Origin: Actinomycetota bacterium | Lineage (GTDB): Bacteria > Actinomycetota > Acidimicrobiia > Acidimicrobiales > Aldehydirespiratoraceae | Length of the DNA: 35,422 bases | Reading direction: 5' to 3' | NCBI GenBank assembly: GCA_009937405.1 | Contig: JAACCU010000031.1 | Location: 1-35,422, forward strand | In this document: positions 26,667-35,422 of the stretch, piece after piece | How the letters are laid out: each line of letters opens with the position of its first letter | Numbering within the stretch: the first letter of the stretch is position 1 | Program-made: the position numbers and the translations under genes | Notes under the pieces: model-generated | Database searches by the model: none | What the model saw: only the letters and a program-made list of their open reading frames with translations | What the model was told of the DNA's origin: nothing

Positions 26667-27324
26667 TCCACTCGATTATTTCCGCGGCTTTGTCGTCACC
26701 TTCAAGAAGCTCTTGGAGGATCGCGTTACCGGTGATTACCGAGGTGGCAAGGCGAAGGAAGGTGCACCCGACAACAAGAGATCGAAGCCGGCGCGGTTCC
26801 ACGGCCGTCACGTTCTCAACCGTTACGAAGACGGCATGGAAAAGTGCATCGGATGCGAACTCTGTGCTGGGGTCTGCCCTGCCAAGTGCATCTATGTGCG
26901 AGGCGCCGACAACGACCCCGACGAGCCCACCTCTCCGGGTGAACGCTTCGGCTACGTCTACGAGATCAACTACCTGCGCTGCATCCACTGCGATCTGTGT
27001 GTCGAGGCGTGCCCGACTCAGGCAATCACTGAGTCGAAGCTCTTTGAGTTTTCGTTCACAAACCGCAACGATGCGATCTACACGAAGGATGAACTGGTCG
27101 TCGACGACAACGGCATGCCGCAGAAGATGCCGTGGGAAGATTGGCGTGAAGGTGACGATCAGTTGACATCAGGTTGGATGCGCGCAACATCATCGTCGGG
27201 AGACCATCGCTACGAAGGTTCTGTGCATTGGGCTGGCGAGCTTGGCTATGGCGTCCGTGCCCCCGAGGTTGGCCAAAGTGGGGCCACTGACTCGAGCGAA
27301 GGTAATGAAGGCGAGGATTCATGA
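26659..27324 (+). CDS. nuoI: NADH-quinone oxidoreductase subunit I
   Basis: Two 4Fe-4S motifs 'CIGCELCAGVCPAKCI' and 'CIHCDLCVEACPTQAI'; hydrophilic Ser/Gly/Glu-rich C-terminal tail. Confidence 0.95.
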   Translation: MADPLDYFRGFVVTFKKLLEDRVTGDYRGGKAKEGAPDNKRSKPARFHGRHVLNRYEDGMEKCIGCELCAGVCPAKCIYVRGADNDPDEPTSPGERFGYVYEINYLRCIHCDLCVEACPTQAITESKLFEFSFTNRNDAIYTKDELVVDDNGMPQKMPWEDWREGDDQLTSGWMRATSSSGDHRYEGSVHWAGELGYGVRAPEVGQSGATDSSEGNEGEDS

Positions 27325-27974
27325 GTGAGGAGATTGTCTTCATTGTTAGCGCCGTGATTGTCTTGGCCGGCGCGTTGGGCGTTGTGTTGTCGAAAAACCC
27401 CGTGCATTCGGCGTTGTTCTTGATCCAGACCCTGATGGGCGTGGCGCTGTTGTTTCTCATCGAGGAAGCGCACTTCCTTGCCGCGGTGCAGGTGGTGGTT
27501 TATGCCGGCGCCATCGTGATCCTGTTCCTGTTTGTGATCATGCTGCTTGGTGTCGACAAAGCCGAAGCCATGGGCGTTGATCCGATCGGCGGCCAGCGCG
27601 AGCTGGCGTTGGTGCTCGGAGCCTCGATAGCGGCGCTTACGATCGTCACAGTTGGCTGGGCCGTTGATGGCGCCACCGGTGCGGGCCCCTCGTCCCCGGA
27701 GCACGCCCTCGACAACGGTTTCACCGATATCGAACGCATCGGTCGAGTGTTGTTCACGGATTACGCGTTCGGCTTTGAGATCACGGCAGCCCTGCTCACC
27801 ATTGCGGTCATCGGCGCAGTCGTGCTCACCCGTTCGATCGGCCGTGACGACGTGCTCCCCGATCTCGAGCCTGCCTCCATGGCCTTGCCTTGCGTTGCCC
27901 CCGCCGGAGCCAACGATGAGGATGACGGCGACCACGCGGCAGATCAGACCAGCAATGAGGGGGGAGATTCCTGA
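27321..27974 (+). CDS. nuoJ: NADH-quinone oxidoreductase subunit J
   Basis: 'KNPVHSALFLIQTLMGVALLFLIEEAHFLAAVQVVVYAGAIVILFLFVIMLL'. Confidence 0.95.
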   Translation: MSEEIVFIVSAVIVLAGALGVVLSKNPVHSALFLIQTLMGVALLFLIEEAHFLAAVQVVVYAGAIVILFLFVIMLLGVDKAEAMGVDPIGGQRELALVLGASIAALTIVTVGWAVDGATGAGPSSPEHALDNGFTDIERIGRVLFTDYAFGFEITAALLTIAVIGAVVLTRSIGRDDVLPDLEPASMALPCVAPAGANDEDDGDHAADQTSNEGGDS

Positions 27975-28279
27975 TGGAACTCACCACCACCTGGTATCTC
28001 TTGCTGTCGGCAATGGTTTTCTCGATCGGGGCGACTGGTCTGTTGGTCCGCCGGAACCCACTGGTGATGTTCATCTGCGTGGAGCTGATGCTCAATGCCG
28101 TGAACATTTCGTTCGTGGCGTTTGGTGCGGAACTGAATGATGTCGGCGGTCAGATCGCTGTGTTCTTTGTCCTGGTGGTCGCTGCGGTAGAGGTCGTTGT
28201 CGGCCTTGCCTTGGTTGTAGCCATCACTCGTCGTCGAGCGGATGCCACCGTCGATGACCTGTCGGTGTTGAGGGGGTAG
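27974..28279 (+). CDS. nuoK: NADH-quinone oxidoreductase subunit K
   Basis: 'FSIGATGLLVRRNPLVMFICVELMLNAVNISFVAFG', 'FFVLVVAAVEVVVGLALVVAITRRR'. Confidence 0.97.
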   Translation: MELTTTWYLLLSAMVFSIGATGLLVRRNPLVMFICVELMLNAVNISFVAFGAELNDVGGQIAVFFVLVVAAVEVVVGLALVVAITRRRADATVDDLSVLRG

Positions 28280-28288
28280 GCGTCGCTC

Positions 28289-30583
28289 ATGCTTGATGCT
28301 GCTTTTCTGATCCCCGCGTTCCCATTGTTGGGTTTCGTTGCGATCTTGTTGTTCGGTCGCCGACTCGGTGAGCCGGGGGCGGGCTGGTTGGCCACGCTGG
28401 CGATGGGTGGTTCGTTCGCTTCCTCTGTGGTCGTGTTCATTGGTCTGGTCAACGAGCCAGAAGAAGAACGCCGCTTCGTGCAGACGCTGTGGGAGTGGGT
28501 GCCGGCCGGCGACTTCTCCGTCGATGTCGGCTTCTTGGTCGACCCTTTGTCGGTCACCATGACGCTGTTCATCACTGGTGTCGGTGCGTTGATCCACCTG
28601 TATTCGGTTGCCTACATGCACGGCGACAAGAACTTCTCGAAGTTCTTCCTCTACATGAACTTGTTCGCCTTCTCCATGCTGATGCTGGTACTGGGCGACA
28701 ACATGCTCATCACCTTCCTCGGTTGGGAGGGCGTGGGGGCCTGCTCGTACTTCCTGATTTCGTTCTGGTTTACCGACGAGGCCAACGCGTCTGCGGGCAA
28801 GAAGGCCTTCGTCACCAATCGCATCGGGGACTGGGGGTTCATGGTCGCCATGTTCCTCACCTTCACCACGATCGGGTCGATTCAGTACGTCGACCTACTC
28901 GGCAATGCCAGCACGCTTACCCAAAACACGGCAACAGCAATCACCGTGTTGTTGTTTGTGGGTGCGGCCGGCAAGTCCGCTCAGATCCCGCTCTACGTAT
29001 GGCTGCCCGATGCTATGGCTGGCCCCACGCCGGTTTCGGCGCTGATTCATGCGGCCACGATGGTCACGTCCGGCATTTATCTGTTGACTCGCGTCAACCC
29101 GGTAATTGCCGAGTCGGCGGCCTGGGCCCCGTCGATGATCGCCTGGGTCGGCGCGGGCACGGCCCTGTTTGCGGCCACTGTTGCGGTTGCGCAGAACGAC
29201 ATCAAGAAGGTTCTCGCCTACTCCACGGTGAGTCAGCTCGGCTACATGTTTTTGGCGGTCGGCACCGGTGCGTATGTTGCCGCCATCTTCCACATGATCA
29301 CCCACGCTTTCTTCAAGGCGCTCTTGTTCCTTGGTTCTGGTTCGGTCATTCATGGCATGGACAACGATCAGGACATGCGTCACTACGGCGGGTTGCAGAA
29401 GTTGATGCCGATCACGTCGATCACGTTCATCATCGGCTGGCTCGCCATCGCTGGTGTTCCGCCGTTTGCCGGGTTCTGGTCGAAGGACGAAATCCTCGCC
29501 TACGCCTACGAAGAAAACTTCGTCCTGTGGGCCATTGGACTCCTCACCGCAATCCTTACCGCCTTCTACATGAGCCGCCAGGTCTTCATGACGTTCTTCG
29601 GTCGTTACCGATTCGCCGATGTGCGTCCGGAGGAGATTGCCGAGGTCTGGCAGGGTCGCATTGCTGCCGCCGCCACCGCTCTCGTCGAAGCTGAGTCGGG
29701 AATTGGTAGTGCCGAGGATGGCATCGCTAAGGCCGAAGAGAAGCTGGCCAAGGCGCAAGAGAAGCTTGACCAGCGTCAAAACGAGATGGCTGAAGTCGAC
29801 CAGTCCGACGAGAAGGCTGCCGACAAGGCCACCAAGAATCTCGAGAAGGCGTATGACGGTGTCGTCAAGGCTCAGGCGTCGGTTGACGAAGTCGTGCTAT
29901 CCGTCGAGGAGGCGCGCACCTTCGTGATGGAAGCTCGCCTCAATGTCGAGTCGATTGCCGCTGCCGCTGCCGCTGGTGGCGACGACCTCGATGGCATCTC
30001 TGAAAACGATCTTCCCGACGCTGTGCGGGCGCGCCGCGAGTACCACCCCCACGAGTCGCCGTGGCAGATGACGCTTCCCCTGATCGTGCTTGCTGGCGCA
30101 GCGGTGGTGGCCGGGGCGATGAACCTTCCGTTCAGTAGCGATCTCCACTTCCTGGGGGACTGGCTCAAGCCATCCACATTTGGCAACGAGGCTCACCTGA
30201 CCTCTGGTGGCGGCACCCTCTGGGTCCTCGCCGTCATCGCTGTGGCCGGTGGCATCGTCGGCATCGCCGCTGCGGTCGCCATTTATCTCAAAGGTCGGTA
30301 TCCGGCCGAGAAGGTCGAGTTGCCGATTCTTGAGCAGGCCTGGCGATACGACCAGACCATCAGCAACTTTATGGGTGGCCCCGGCCGCAAAGGCTTTGAC
30401 CGTGTCGCCTGGTTCGACGCCACATTCATTGATGGTGCCGTCAACGGTGTTGGCCGGCTTGTCAGAGAAGGCGGCGGTCAGTTGCGAAGGCTCCAGACCG
30501 GCCTTGTGCGTTCCTATGCCGCCTTCGTCGCCGTCGGCGCGGTCGGCCTCCTTGCCTGGTTCCTCACGAGGACGACGATCTGA
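28289..30583 (+). CDS. nuoL: NADH-quinone oxidoreductase subunit L, with a large hydrophilic helical insertion
   Basis: 'FITGVGALIHLYSVAYMHGDKNFSKFFLYMNLFAFSMLMLVLGDNMLITFLGWEGVGACSYFLISFW', 'HAATMVTSGIYLLTR', 'HPHESPWQMTLPLIVLA'. Charged insertion at roughly 29611-30042. Confidence 0.96.
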   Translation: MLDAAFLIPAFPLLGFVAILLFGRRLGEPGAGWLATLAMGGSFASSVVVFIGLVNEPEEERRFVQTLWEWVPAGDFSVDVGFLVDPLSVTMTLFITGVGALIHLYSVAYMHGDKNFSKFFLYMNLFAFSMLMLVLGDNMLITFLGWEGVGACSYFLISFWFTDEANASAGKKAFVTNRIGDWGFMVAMFLTFTTIGSIQYVDLLGNASTLTQNTATAITVLLFVGAAGKSAQIPLYVWLPDAMAGPTPVSALIHAATMVTSGIYLLTRVNPVIAESAAWAPSMIAWVGAGTALFAATVAVAQNDIKKVLAYSTVSQLGYMFLAVGTGAYVAAIFHMITHAFFKALLFLGSGSVIHGMDNDQDMRHYGGLQKLMPITSITFIIGWLAIAGVPPFAGFWSKDEILAYAYEENFVLWAIGLLTAILTAFYMSRQVFMTFFGRYRFADVRPEEIAEVWQGRIAAAATALVEAESGIGSAEDGIAKAEEKLAKAQEKLDQRQNEMAEVDQSDEKAADKATKNLEKAYDGVVKAQASVDEVVLSVEEARTFVMEARLNVESIAAAAAAGGDDLDGISENDLPDAVRARREYHPHESPWQMTLPLIVLAGAAVVAGAMNLPFSSDLHFLGDWLKPSTFGNEAHLTSGGGTLWVLAVIAVAGGIVGIAAAVAIYLKGRYPAEKVELPILEQAWRYDQTISNFMGGPGRKGFDRVAWFDATFIDGAVNGVGRLVREGGGQLRRLQTGLVRSYAAFVAVGAVGLLAWFLTRTTI

Positions 30584-32214
30584 TGACTTCTCTTCTTGCT
30601 GCTGAGGTTGGCGTAGCAGCCGTCTCGTTCCCTGTCTTGAGCGCGATGGTCCTGACGCCTTTCCTTGGCGCCATTTTCCTGCTGGTTCTGCCCAACAATC
30701 GTCCTGAATACTTCAAGCAGGTTGCCTTCCTGATCTCCGCTCTCACTGCGGCAATGACCGCGTGGGTCATGGTTGAGTTCGACAAGGCCCATGCGGCCAC
30801 CTTCCAGTTCGTTGATCAGTATGAGTGGATCGAATCCCTCGGGATTTCCTGGGCACTGGGCCTCGACGGCATCTCGTTGTGGCTTGTGGTGCTGACGGGG
30901 GCCCTCTTCCCGATTGTGATCCTGGCGATCGACGCCGAGCACTCGCCGAAGCCCTACTACGCCTGGATTCTTGTCCTTGAGGCCGGCTGTATGGGTGTCT
31001 TCTTGGCGCTCGATCTGTTCGCCTTCTTCGTGTTCTTCGAAATCGTGCTGGTGCCGATGTACTTCCTGATCGGCCAGTGGGGTCATGGTGAGCGGGCCTA
31101 CGCCGCCACCAAGTTCTTCATCTACACGATGATGGGCTCGGCCCTCATGCTCGTCGGCATCATCTCGACGGCCGTCATTACGGCGAATACCACCGGCAAC
31201 GATCTCACCTTTGGGCTGATCGAACTCGCTGAAGCGCAGGCATTGGCGACCAACACGGCTCGCTGGGTTTTTCTCAGCTTCGCTCTTGCCTTCGCAGTGA
31301 AGGTTCCGCTGTTTCCGTTCCACACGTGGCTGCCCGACGCCCACACCAACGCCCCAACTGCAGGCTCGGTGATTCTTGCCGGTGTAATGCTGAAACTCGG
31401 CACCTACGGATTCCTCCGCTTTGGCATCTACCTGTTTCCCGAAGCGGCCGTCTACTTCGCTCCCGTACTCGTAGCTCTCGGCACGATCGGCATCATCTAC
31501 GGCGCCGTCGCAGCCACCATGCAGCGCGACCTGAAACGACTCGTTGCCTATTCGTCGGTTGCGCACCTCGGCTTCATCGTGATCGGCACCTTCGCCCTCA
31601 ACACCGAGGGCATCGAGGGTGGTCTACTCCAGATGGTCAACCACGGTGTCTCGACCGGCGCGTTGTTCCTCCTGGTCGGCATGATCTACGAGCGACGCCA
31701 TACCCGTGAGATTTCGAAGCTTGGTGGCCTGCAGAAGCCGGCGCCGATGCTGGCGGGCGTGTTTATGGTCGTCATGTTGTCATCGGTGGGTCTCCCGGGT
31801 CTCAACGGATTCGTTGGCGAGTTCCTCACCCTTATCGGCGCGTTCGCCGCCCACCGCTGGTGGGCGGTTATCGCTGCGTCTGGCGTGATCATTGCCGCCC
31901 TTTACCTTCTCTGGGCTTACCAGCGGGTATTTCACGGCCCGGCCGAGGGCGACAACGCGACGATTCCTGACCTCACCGTTCGTGAAGGCCTCACCATGGT
32001 GCCGTTCCTCGTCGCCATTGTGTTCATGGGCGTCTACCCCAAGCCGGTGATCGAACGCATGGAACCGGCAGTTGATGCCTTGGTTGCTCATATTGAGACT
32101 CATGTCGAGGGCTTCGAGGAGCCGGTGGCGGATATAGCGCCTCCTGTCGAGTTGGAGGATCTCTCCAAGCTGGGCATTAACGGCCACGGTGAAGAAGACG
32201 GAGAGCACGACTGA
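30583..32214 (+). CDS. nuoM: NADH-quinone oxidoreductase subunit M
   Basis: 'FFVFFEIVLVPMYFLIGQWG', 'FPFHTWLPDAHTNAPTAGSVILAGVMLKLGTYGFLRF', 'GLPGLNGFVGEFLTLIGAF'. Confidence 0.97.
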   Translation: MTSLLAAEVGVAAVSFPVLSAMVLTPFLGAIFLLVLPNNRPEYFKQVAFLISALTAAMTAWVMVEFDKAHAATFQFVDQYEWIESLGISWALGLDGISLWLVVLTGALFPIVILAIDAEHSPKPYYAWILVLEAGCMGVFLALDLFAFFVFFEIVLVPMYFLIGQWGHGERAYAATKFFIYTMMGSALMLVGIISTAVITANTTGNDLTFGLIELAEAQALATNTARWVFLSFALAFAVKVPLFPFHTWLPDAHTNAPTAGSVILAGVMLKLGTYGFLRFGIYLFPEAAVYFAPVLVALGTIGIIYGAVAATMQRDLKRLVAYSSVAHLGFIVIGTFALNTEGIEGGLLQMVNHGVSTGALFLLVGMIYERRHTREISKLGGLQKPAPMLAGVFMVVMLSSVGLPGLNGFVGEFLTLIGAFAAHRWWAVIAASGVIIAALYLLWAYQRVFHGPAEGDNATIPDLTVREGLTMVPFLVAIVFMGVYPKPVIERMEPAVDALVAHIETHVEGFEEPVADIAPPVELEDLSKLGINGHGEEDGEHD

Positions 32215-33911
32215 TGCTTGCCCAAAGTAACGCCGTGCCCGTCGAGACCCCGGAAATCGTCTGGGCGGGGCTGCTCCCGCTGCTGATTCTGTCCGCTGGC
32301 GCCTTGCTGCTGGTGATGTTCCGCTCCGTGGTGAAGCGATTGCCCGACGACATCGAACCGCACCTGATCACCGCCGTCGGCCCTATCACCGTTCTCGGCA
32401 TGTGGTTGGCGGCTGGGTTTGCCGGCACCGACGTTCCACTCGCCGGTGTTCGTGACGACATCGGCGACCCAGCGTTCTTTGTTGGCTTCGTCCTCGTGAT
32501 GGCTCTCGCCGGTTCGCTTGTTCACACGATGGAGATCGGGCTCGATGCTGCGGTGACCGCTGGCCTCGGCCTCGCAGCGTTCGCGGCGACCTGGGGTCTG
32601 TGGGACGACCGTTGGCAGGTTGACGGGTCGTTTAACGCCATCGGTGATCAGTTCGCCGTCGACGGCTTCGGACTTGTCTTCTCGGGGGTGCTCGCTGCTT
32701 CGGTGGTGCTCGTTGCCTTGCTGCTGGACGAATATTTGCGGCGCGAAGACCTCGACGGACCTGAGATGTACATCCTCATGTTGTTGGCTGCCGCGGGGGG
32801 CATTGTGATGTCTGGCGCCAATGACCTGATCGTGATTTTCCTTGGCATCGAAACGCTTTCGATCGCCGTCTACGTCATGGCCGCCATGCACAACCGGCGC
32901 ACCGAGTCCCAAGAAGCCGGTCTCAAGTACTTTGTGCTCGGCGCTTTCGCTTCCGCTTTCCTGCTTTATGGCATTGCGTTCACCTACGGCGCCACCGGTT
33001 CGACGAACCTGGTCAAGATTCAATCATTCCTGAGCTCGGGTCAGCTCATCGATAACGGTCTGCTTATGGCGGCCTTTGGTCTCCTGCTGGTCGGCTTCGG
33101 TTTCAAAGTCGCGGCCGCGCCGTTCCACGCATGGACCCCCGACGTCTACCAGGGTGCGCCCACACCGGTTGTGGCTTTCATGGCCTCGGCGGTCAAGGCA
33201 GCTGGGTTCGCTGCATTGCTGCGTGTCTTTATGCTCGGCTTCTACAGCCACGTTGATGACTGGCGCCCAGCGGTCGGTGCCCTCGCCGTGCTCACCCTCG
33301 TCGTGGGTTCGGTCATGGCCATCGTGCAAAGCGACATCAAGCGCATGCTCGCCTACTCGTCGATCAGCCACGCTGGCTTCATTCTTGTCGGTGTGCATGC
33401 CGCGTCATCGGCCGGTATCAGTTCCGTCGCCTTCTACGCCGTTGCCTACACGTTCCTCGTCATTGGCAGCTTCGGCGTGCTCACCGTGGTGTCGGGTAAG
33501 GGTGACCGGGCCACGTCACTTGATGACCTCAATGGGTTGGCTAAGCGCCGTCCGGCACTGGCCTTCGTCTTCACAGTCTTCTTGCTCGCCCAAGCGGGCG
33601 TACCGCTCACGGCCGGGTTCGTAGCGAAGTTCGCGGTGATCAAGGCAGCCGTTGGCTCCGAGTTCTACTGGCTAGCAGTCGTGGCGATGGTGACCGCCGT
33701 GGTGTCGGCCTTCTTGTACCTGCGGATCGTGCTGTCGATGTACCTCGGCGTGCAGGCTGAGGATGCTGCAGATCGTGGTGATCCGATCCCCAAGGCCGCG
33801 GCACTGGCCATCGGTATCGCATTCTCGGTCACTGTTGGCTTCGGCATCTTGCCCGGACCGCTCAGCGATCTCGCCCGCGACGCTCTTCCTTCTCTGGTCG
33901 GGGCGGGCTGA
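32214..33911 (+). CDS. nuoN: NADH-quinone oxidoreductase subunit N
   Basis: 'FLGIETLSIAVYVMAAMH', 'FGFKVAAAPFHAWTPDVYQGAPTPVVAFMASAVKAAGFAALLR', 'DIKRMLAYSSISHAGFILVG'. Confidence 0.97.
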   Translation: MLAQSNAVPVETPEIVWAGLLPLLILSAGALLLVMFRSVVKRLPDDIEPHLITAVGPITVLGMWLAAGFAGTDVPLAGVRDDIGDPAFFVGFVLVMALAGSLVHTMEIGLDAAVTAGLGLAAFAATWGLWDDRWQVDGSFNAIGDQFAVDGFGLVFSGVLAASVVLVALLLDEYLRREDLDGPEMYILMLLAAAGGIVMSGANDLIVIFLGIETLSIAVYVMAAMHNRRTESQEAGLKYFVLGAFASAFLLYGIAFTYGATGSTNLVKIQSFLSSGQLIDNGLLMAAFGLLLVGFGFKVAAAPFHAWTPDVYQGAPTPVVAFMASAVKAAGFAALLRVFMLGFYSHVDDWRPAVGALAVLTLVVGSVMAIVQSDIKRMLAYSSISHAGFILVGVHAASSAGISSVAFYAVAYTFLVIGSFGVLTVVSGKGDRATSLDDLNGLAKRRPALAFVFTVFLLAQAGVPLTAGFVAKFAVIKAAVGSEFYWLAVVAMVTAVVSAFLYLRIVLSMYLGVQAEDAADRGDPIPKAAALAIGIAFSVTVGFGILPGPLSDLARDALPSLVGAG

Positions 33912-33915
33912 TCAC

Positions 33916-34386
33916 GTGAGCGATCCCAGCGACGGCTCCGGGGTGGACGAATCTGAACTGCCAATCAGCTGGGACGAAGCCCGAGAGGTTGTTGTGGTTG
34001 TCCTGTTGGCAGCCTCGGTGCTTCGTGTGCTGTCGCCGTTCCTCGGCTATCTCGATGCTGGAGTTGGTGGCGCCCTCGCCGATGACATAGCTGAGGTCAC
34101 GCGCAACGCCGATGTCTTCACCGGCATGCTGCTGCTCGGCGCCGGTTGTCTGGTTGCCACAACGCCTCAGGTCGATGTTGTGCCTGCACTTCGACGAACC
34201 GGGGTGCTGATCGCCACTGCTATTGCGGTGATGGCCGGATGGGCGCTCGTGATCGAACTCACTCGAGCATCAGGGTCAGGCATGCTGGGCCGATTGCAGT
34301 CGGTGTTCGCTCGGAGCGGCCCTGGACTGATCCTGGCGGCAACAAGCGCGTGGTGGTCTCGTCGGGTCATTCCCTTCGGAAACTGA
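33916..34386 (+). CDS. Uncharacterised small membrane protein downstream of nuoN
   Basis: GTG start 4 bp after the nuoN stop; four hydrophobic segments; the frame runs to TGA at 34384-34386. Confidence 0.7.
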   Translation: MSDPSDGSGVDESELPISWDEAREVVVVVLLAASVLRVLSPFLGYLDAGVGGALADDIAEVTRNADVFTGMLLLGAGCLVATTPQVDVVPALRRTGVLIATAIAVMAGWALVIELTRASGSGMLGRLQSVFARSGPGLILAATSAWWSRRVIPFGN

Positions 34387-35317
34387 GCTTCGGCGGGACG
34401 AAGGGTTCCCCGCCGGTCGCTATCGTGCTTTCGGAGGGGAGCAGCGGCCAAGAGAGACGGAGCTGGCCGACGAACCATGCTTCGATATCCGCTTCTAGAT
34501 GGAGCGTGGCATGGCCGCCGTCGGCCACGATGACCAGCTCAGCCAAGGAGCCTGGGGCGCCCCAGGCCGCAGCTACTGCCTCGGCCTGGGAGATATCTAC
34601 GATGGTGTCGGCGTCACCGTGCACGATCCGGACGGGAGCCGATGGTGGGGGTTGCGCGGTTGGGCTCGCGTCCGCTATGGCGGCAGAGCAGTCGGTGTCA
34701 TCACAGCCGAGCCGTGCCCGGATTGTCGCGGCCGCGTCAGCCGCGGTGCGAACCTCGAACACTGCATTGGAGGGGTCGGTGAGCGGACCAAAATTGGTCG
34801 GCGCGGCCACGGTCGCGACCGCGGCCACCCCCACATCGGAGGCAGCGATCATCGCCGCGAGATGACCACCAGCCGAGAAGCCGTAGACACCGATCCGATC
34901 GGGGTCGATACCCCAGGCTGACGCGTTTGCGCGGACGAACCGTGTCGCCGCGATCCCATCGGCCACCGAGTCGAGCAAGGTGTGTTCATCATCGGCGAAT
35001 CGGTAGTTGATGGATATGACAGCAAACCCGCGCTCCGTCCAGTCCCAGACCGGCATGGACCGACCTTTGTCGCCGCTCACCCATCCGCCCGGGTGGATCC
35101 AGATGACCGCGGGGGCGGCATCGCCCAGTTGGTCTGGCAGGTAGACGTCGAGTTGCTGACGGGGGTGCTCGCCGTAGCTCACTTCGTAGATCGCATCTGC
35201 GCCTGCCCTCGCGGGTGTAAAGGGTTTGGGTTCGCCACTAACCCACCAGAGCACGAAGATCGCGCTGATCAAGAGGCCCGCTAGGACCGCAGGGCGAACT
35301 ACCGATGTGCTTCGCAT
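34367..35317 (-). CDS. Alpha/beta hydrolase (BD-FAE/esterase-lipase-like), membrane anchored or secreted
   Basis: N-terminal hydrophobic segment, 'VIWIHPGGWVSGDKG' oxyanion-type HGG region, nucleophile elbow 'GVYGFSAGGHLAAMIA', 'VRIVHGDADTIVD'. ATG at 35317 (listed start 35323 is TTG). Confidence 0.88.
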   Translation of the reverse strand: MRSTSVVRPAVLAGLLISAIFVLWWVSGEPKPFTPARAGADAIYEVSYGEHPRQQLDVYLPDQLGDAAPAVIWIHPGGWVSGDKGRSMPVWDWTERGFAVISINYRFADDEHTLLDSVADGIAATRFVRANASAWGIDPDRIGVYGFSAGGHLAAMIAASDVGVAAVATVAAPTNFGPLTDPSNAVFEVRTAADAAATIRARLGCDDTDCSAAIADASPTAQPPPSAPVRIVHGDADTIVDISQAEAVAAAWGAPGSLAELVIVADGGHATLHLEADIEAWFVGQLRLSWPLLPSESTIATGGEPFVPPKLSFRRE

Positions 35318-35421
35318 ATCCAACGATGGCGAAGGCGCATTGCCGGTCGCTCGACGAGATAGTGGGAGGCCACGGTGGCGACCGCAGTACCGATGCTGAT
35401 GCGAATCAAGGAATGGAACCC
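35299..35421 (-). CDS. C-terminal end of a membrane acyltransferase (acyltransferase-3/OafA-like), truncated by the window edge
   Basis: My reverse-strand translation: GFHSLIRISIGTAVATVASHYLVERPAMRLRHRWICEAHR*. 'YLVERPxxRLR' is the typical C-terminal signature. It overlaps the start of the hydrolase ORF. Confidence 0.6.
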   Translation of the reverse strand, partial: GFHSLIRISIGTAVATVASHYLVERPAMRLRHRWICEAHR

Positions 35422-35422
35422 G

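Noticed and set aside
1-35422. CRISPR arrays, tRNA/rRNA genes, transposases or prophage genes
   Set aside because: None recognised: no regularly spaced repeats, no transposase/integrase-like ORFs, no cloverleaf or rRNA-like stretches seen by eye.

Overview
High-GC bacterial chromosome segment, probably an actinobacterium (inferred from gene content and codon style; not tested). It falls into three parts. (1) 1-9.3 kb is a housekeeping/accessory mix: GNAT and HAD proteins, hemB-hemL, an anchored YceI-like protein, a HI0933/TIGR03862-like flavoprotein, a decayed phosphotransferase, a PhzF-like protein, and pgi interrupted by one in-frame TAG. (2) 9.5-11.7 kb holds a cytochrome P450 and a divergently oriented membrane-anchored cytochrome c. 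(3) 11.9-34.4 kb is an uninterrupted co-directional block. It begins with an uncharacterised membrane protein, a 2x[4Fe-4S] ferredoxin, a b6-type split cytochrome b with subunit IV, a Rieske protein, a two-haem cytochrome c and an uncharacterised membrane protein. It continues directly into a complete 14-gene nuoA-N operon and one small membrane protein. The most interesting candidate is this composite ferredoxin/b6-Rieske-c module fused in operon with complex I. Supporting details are a conserved haem c_i/c_n-type Cys, an APWY version of the Qo PEWY motif, a shared N-terminal motif in two subunits, and a ~140-residue helical insertion in NuoL. No tRNA, rRNA, CRISPR array or transposase was recognised. 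All calls come from reading motifs by eye; no database search was run.
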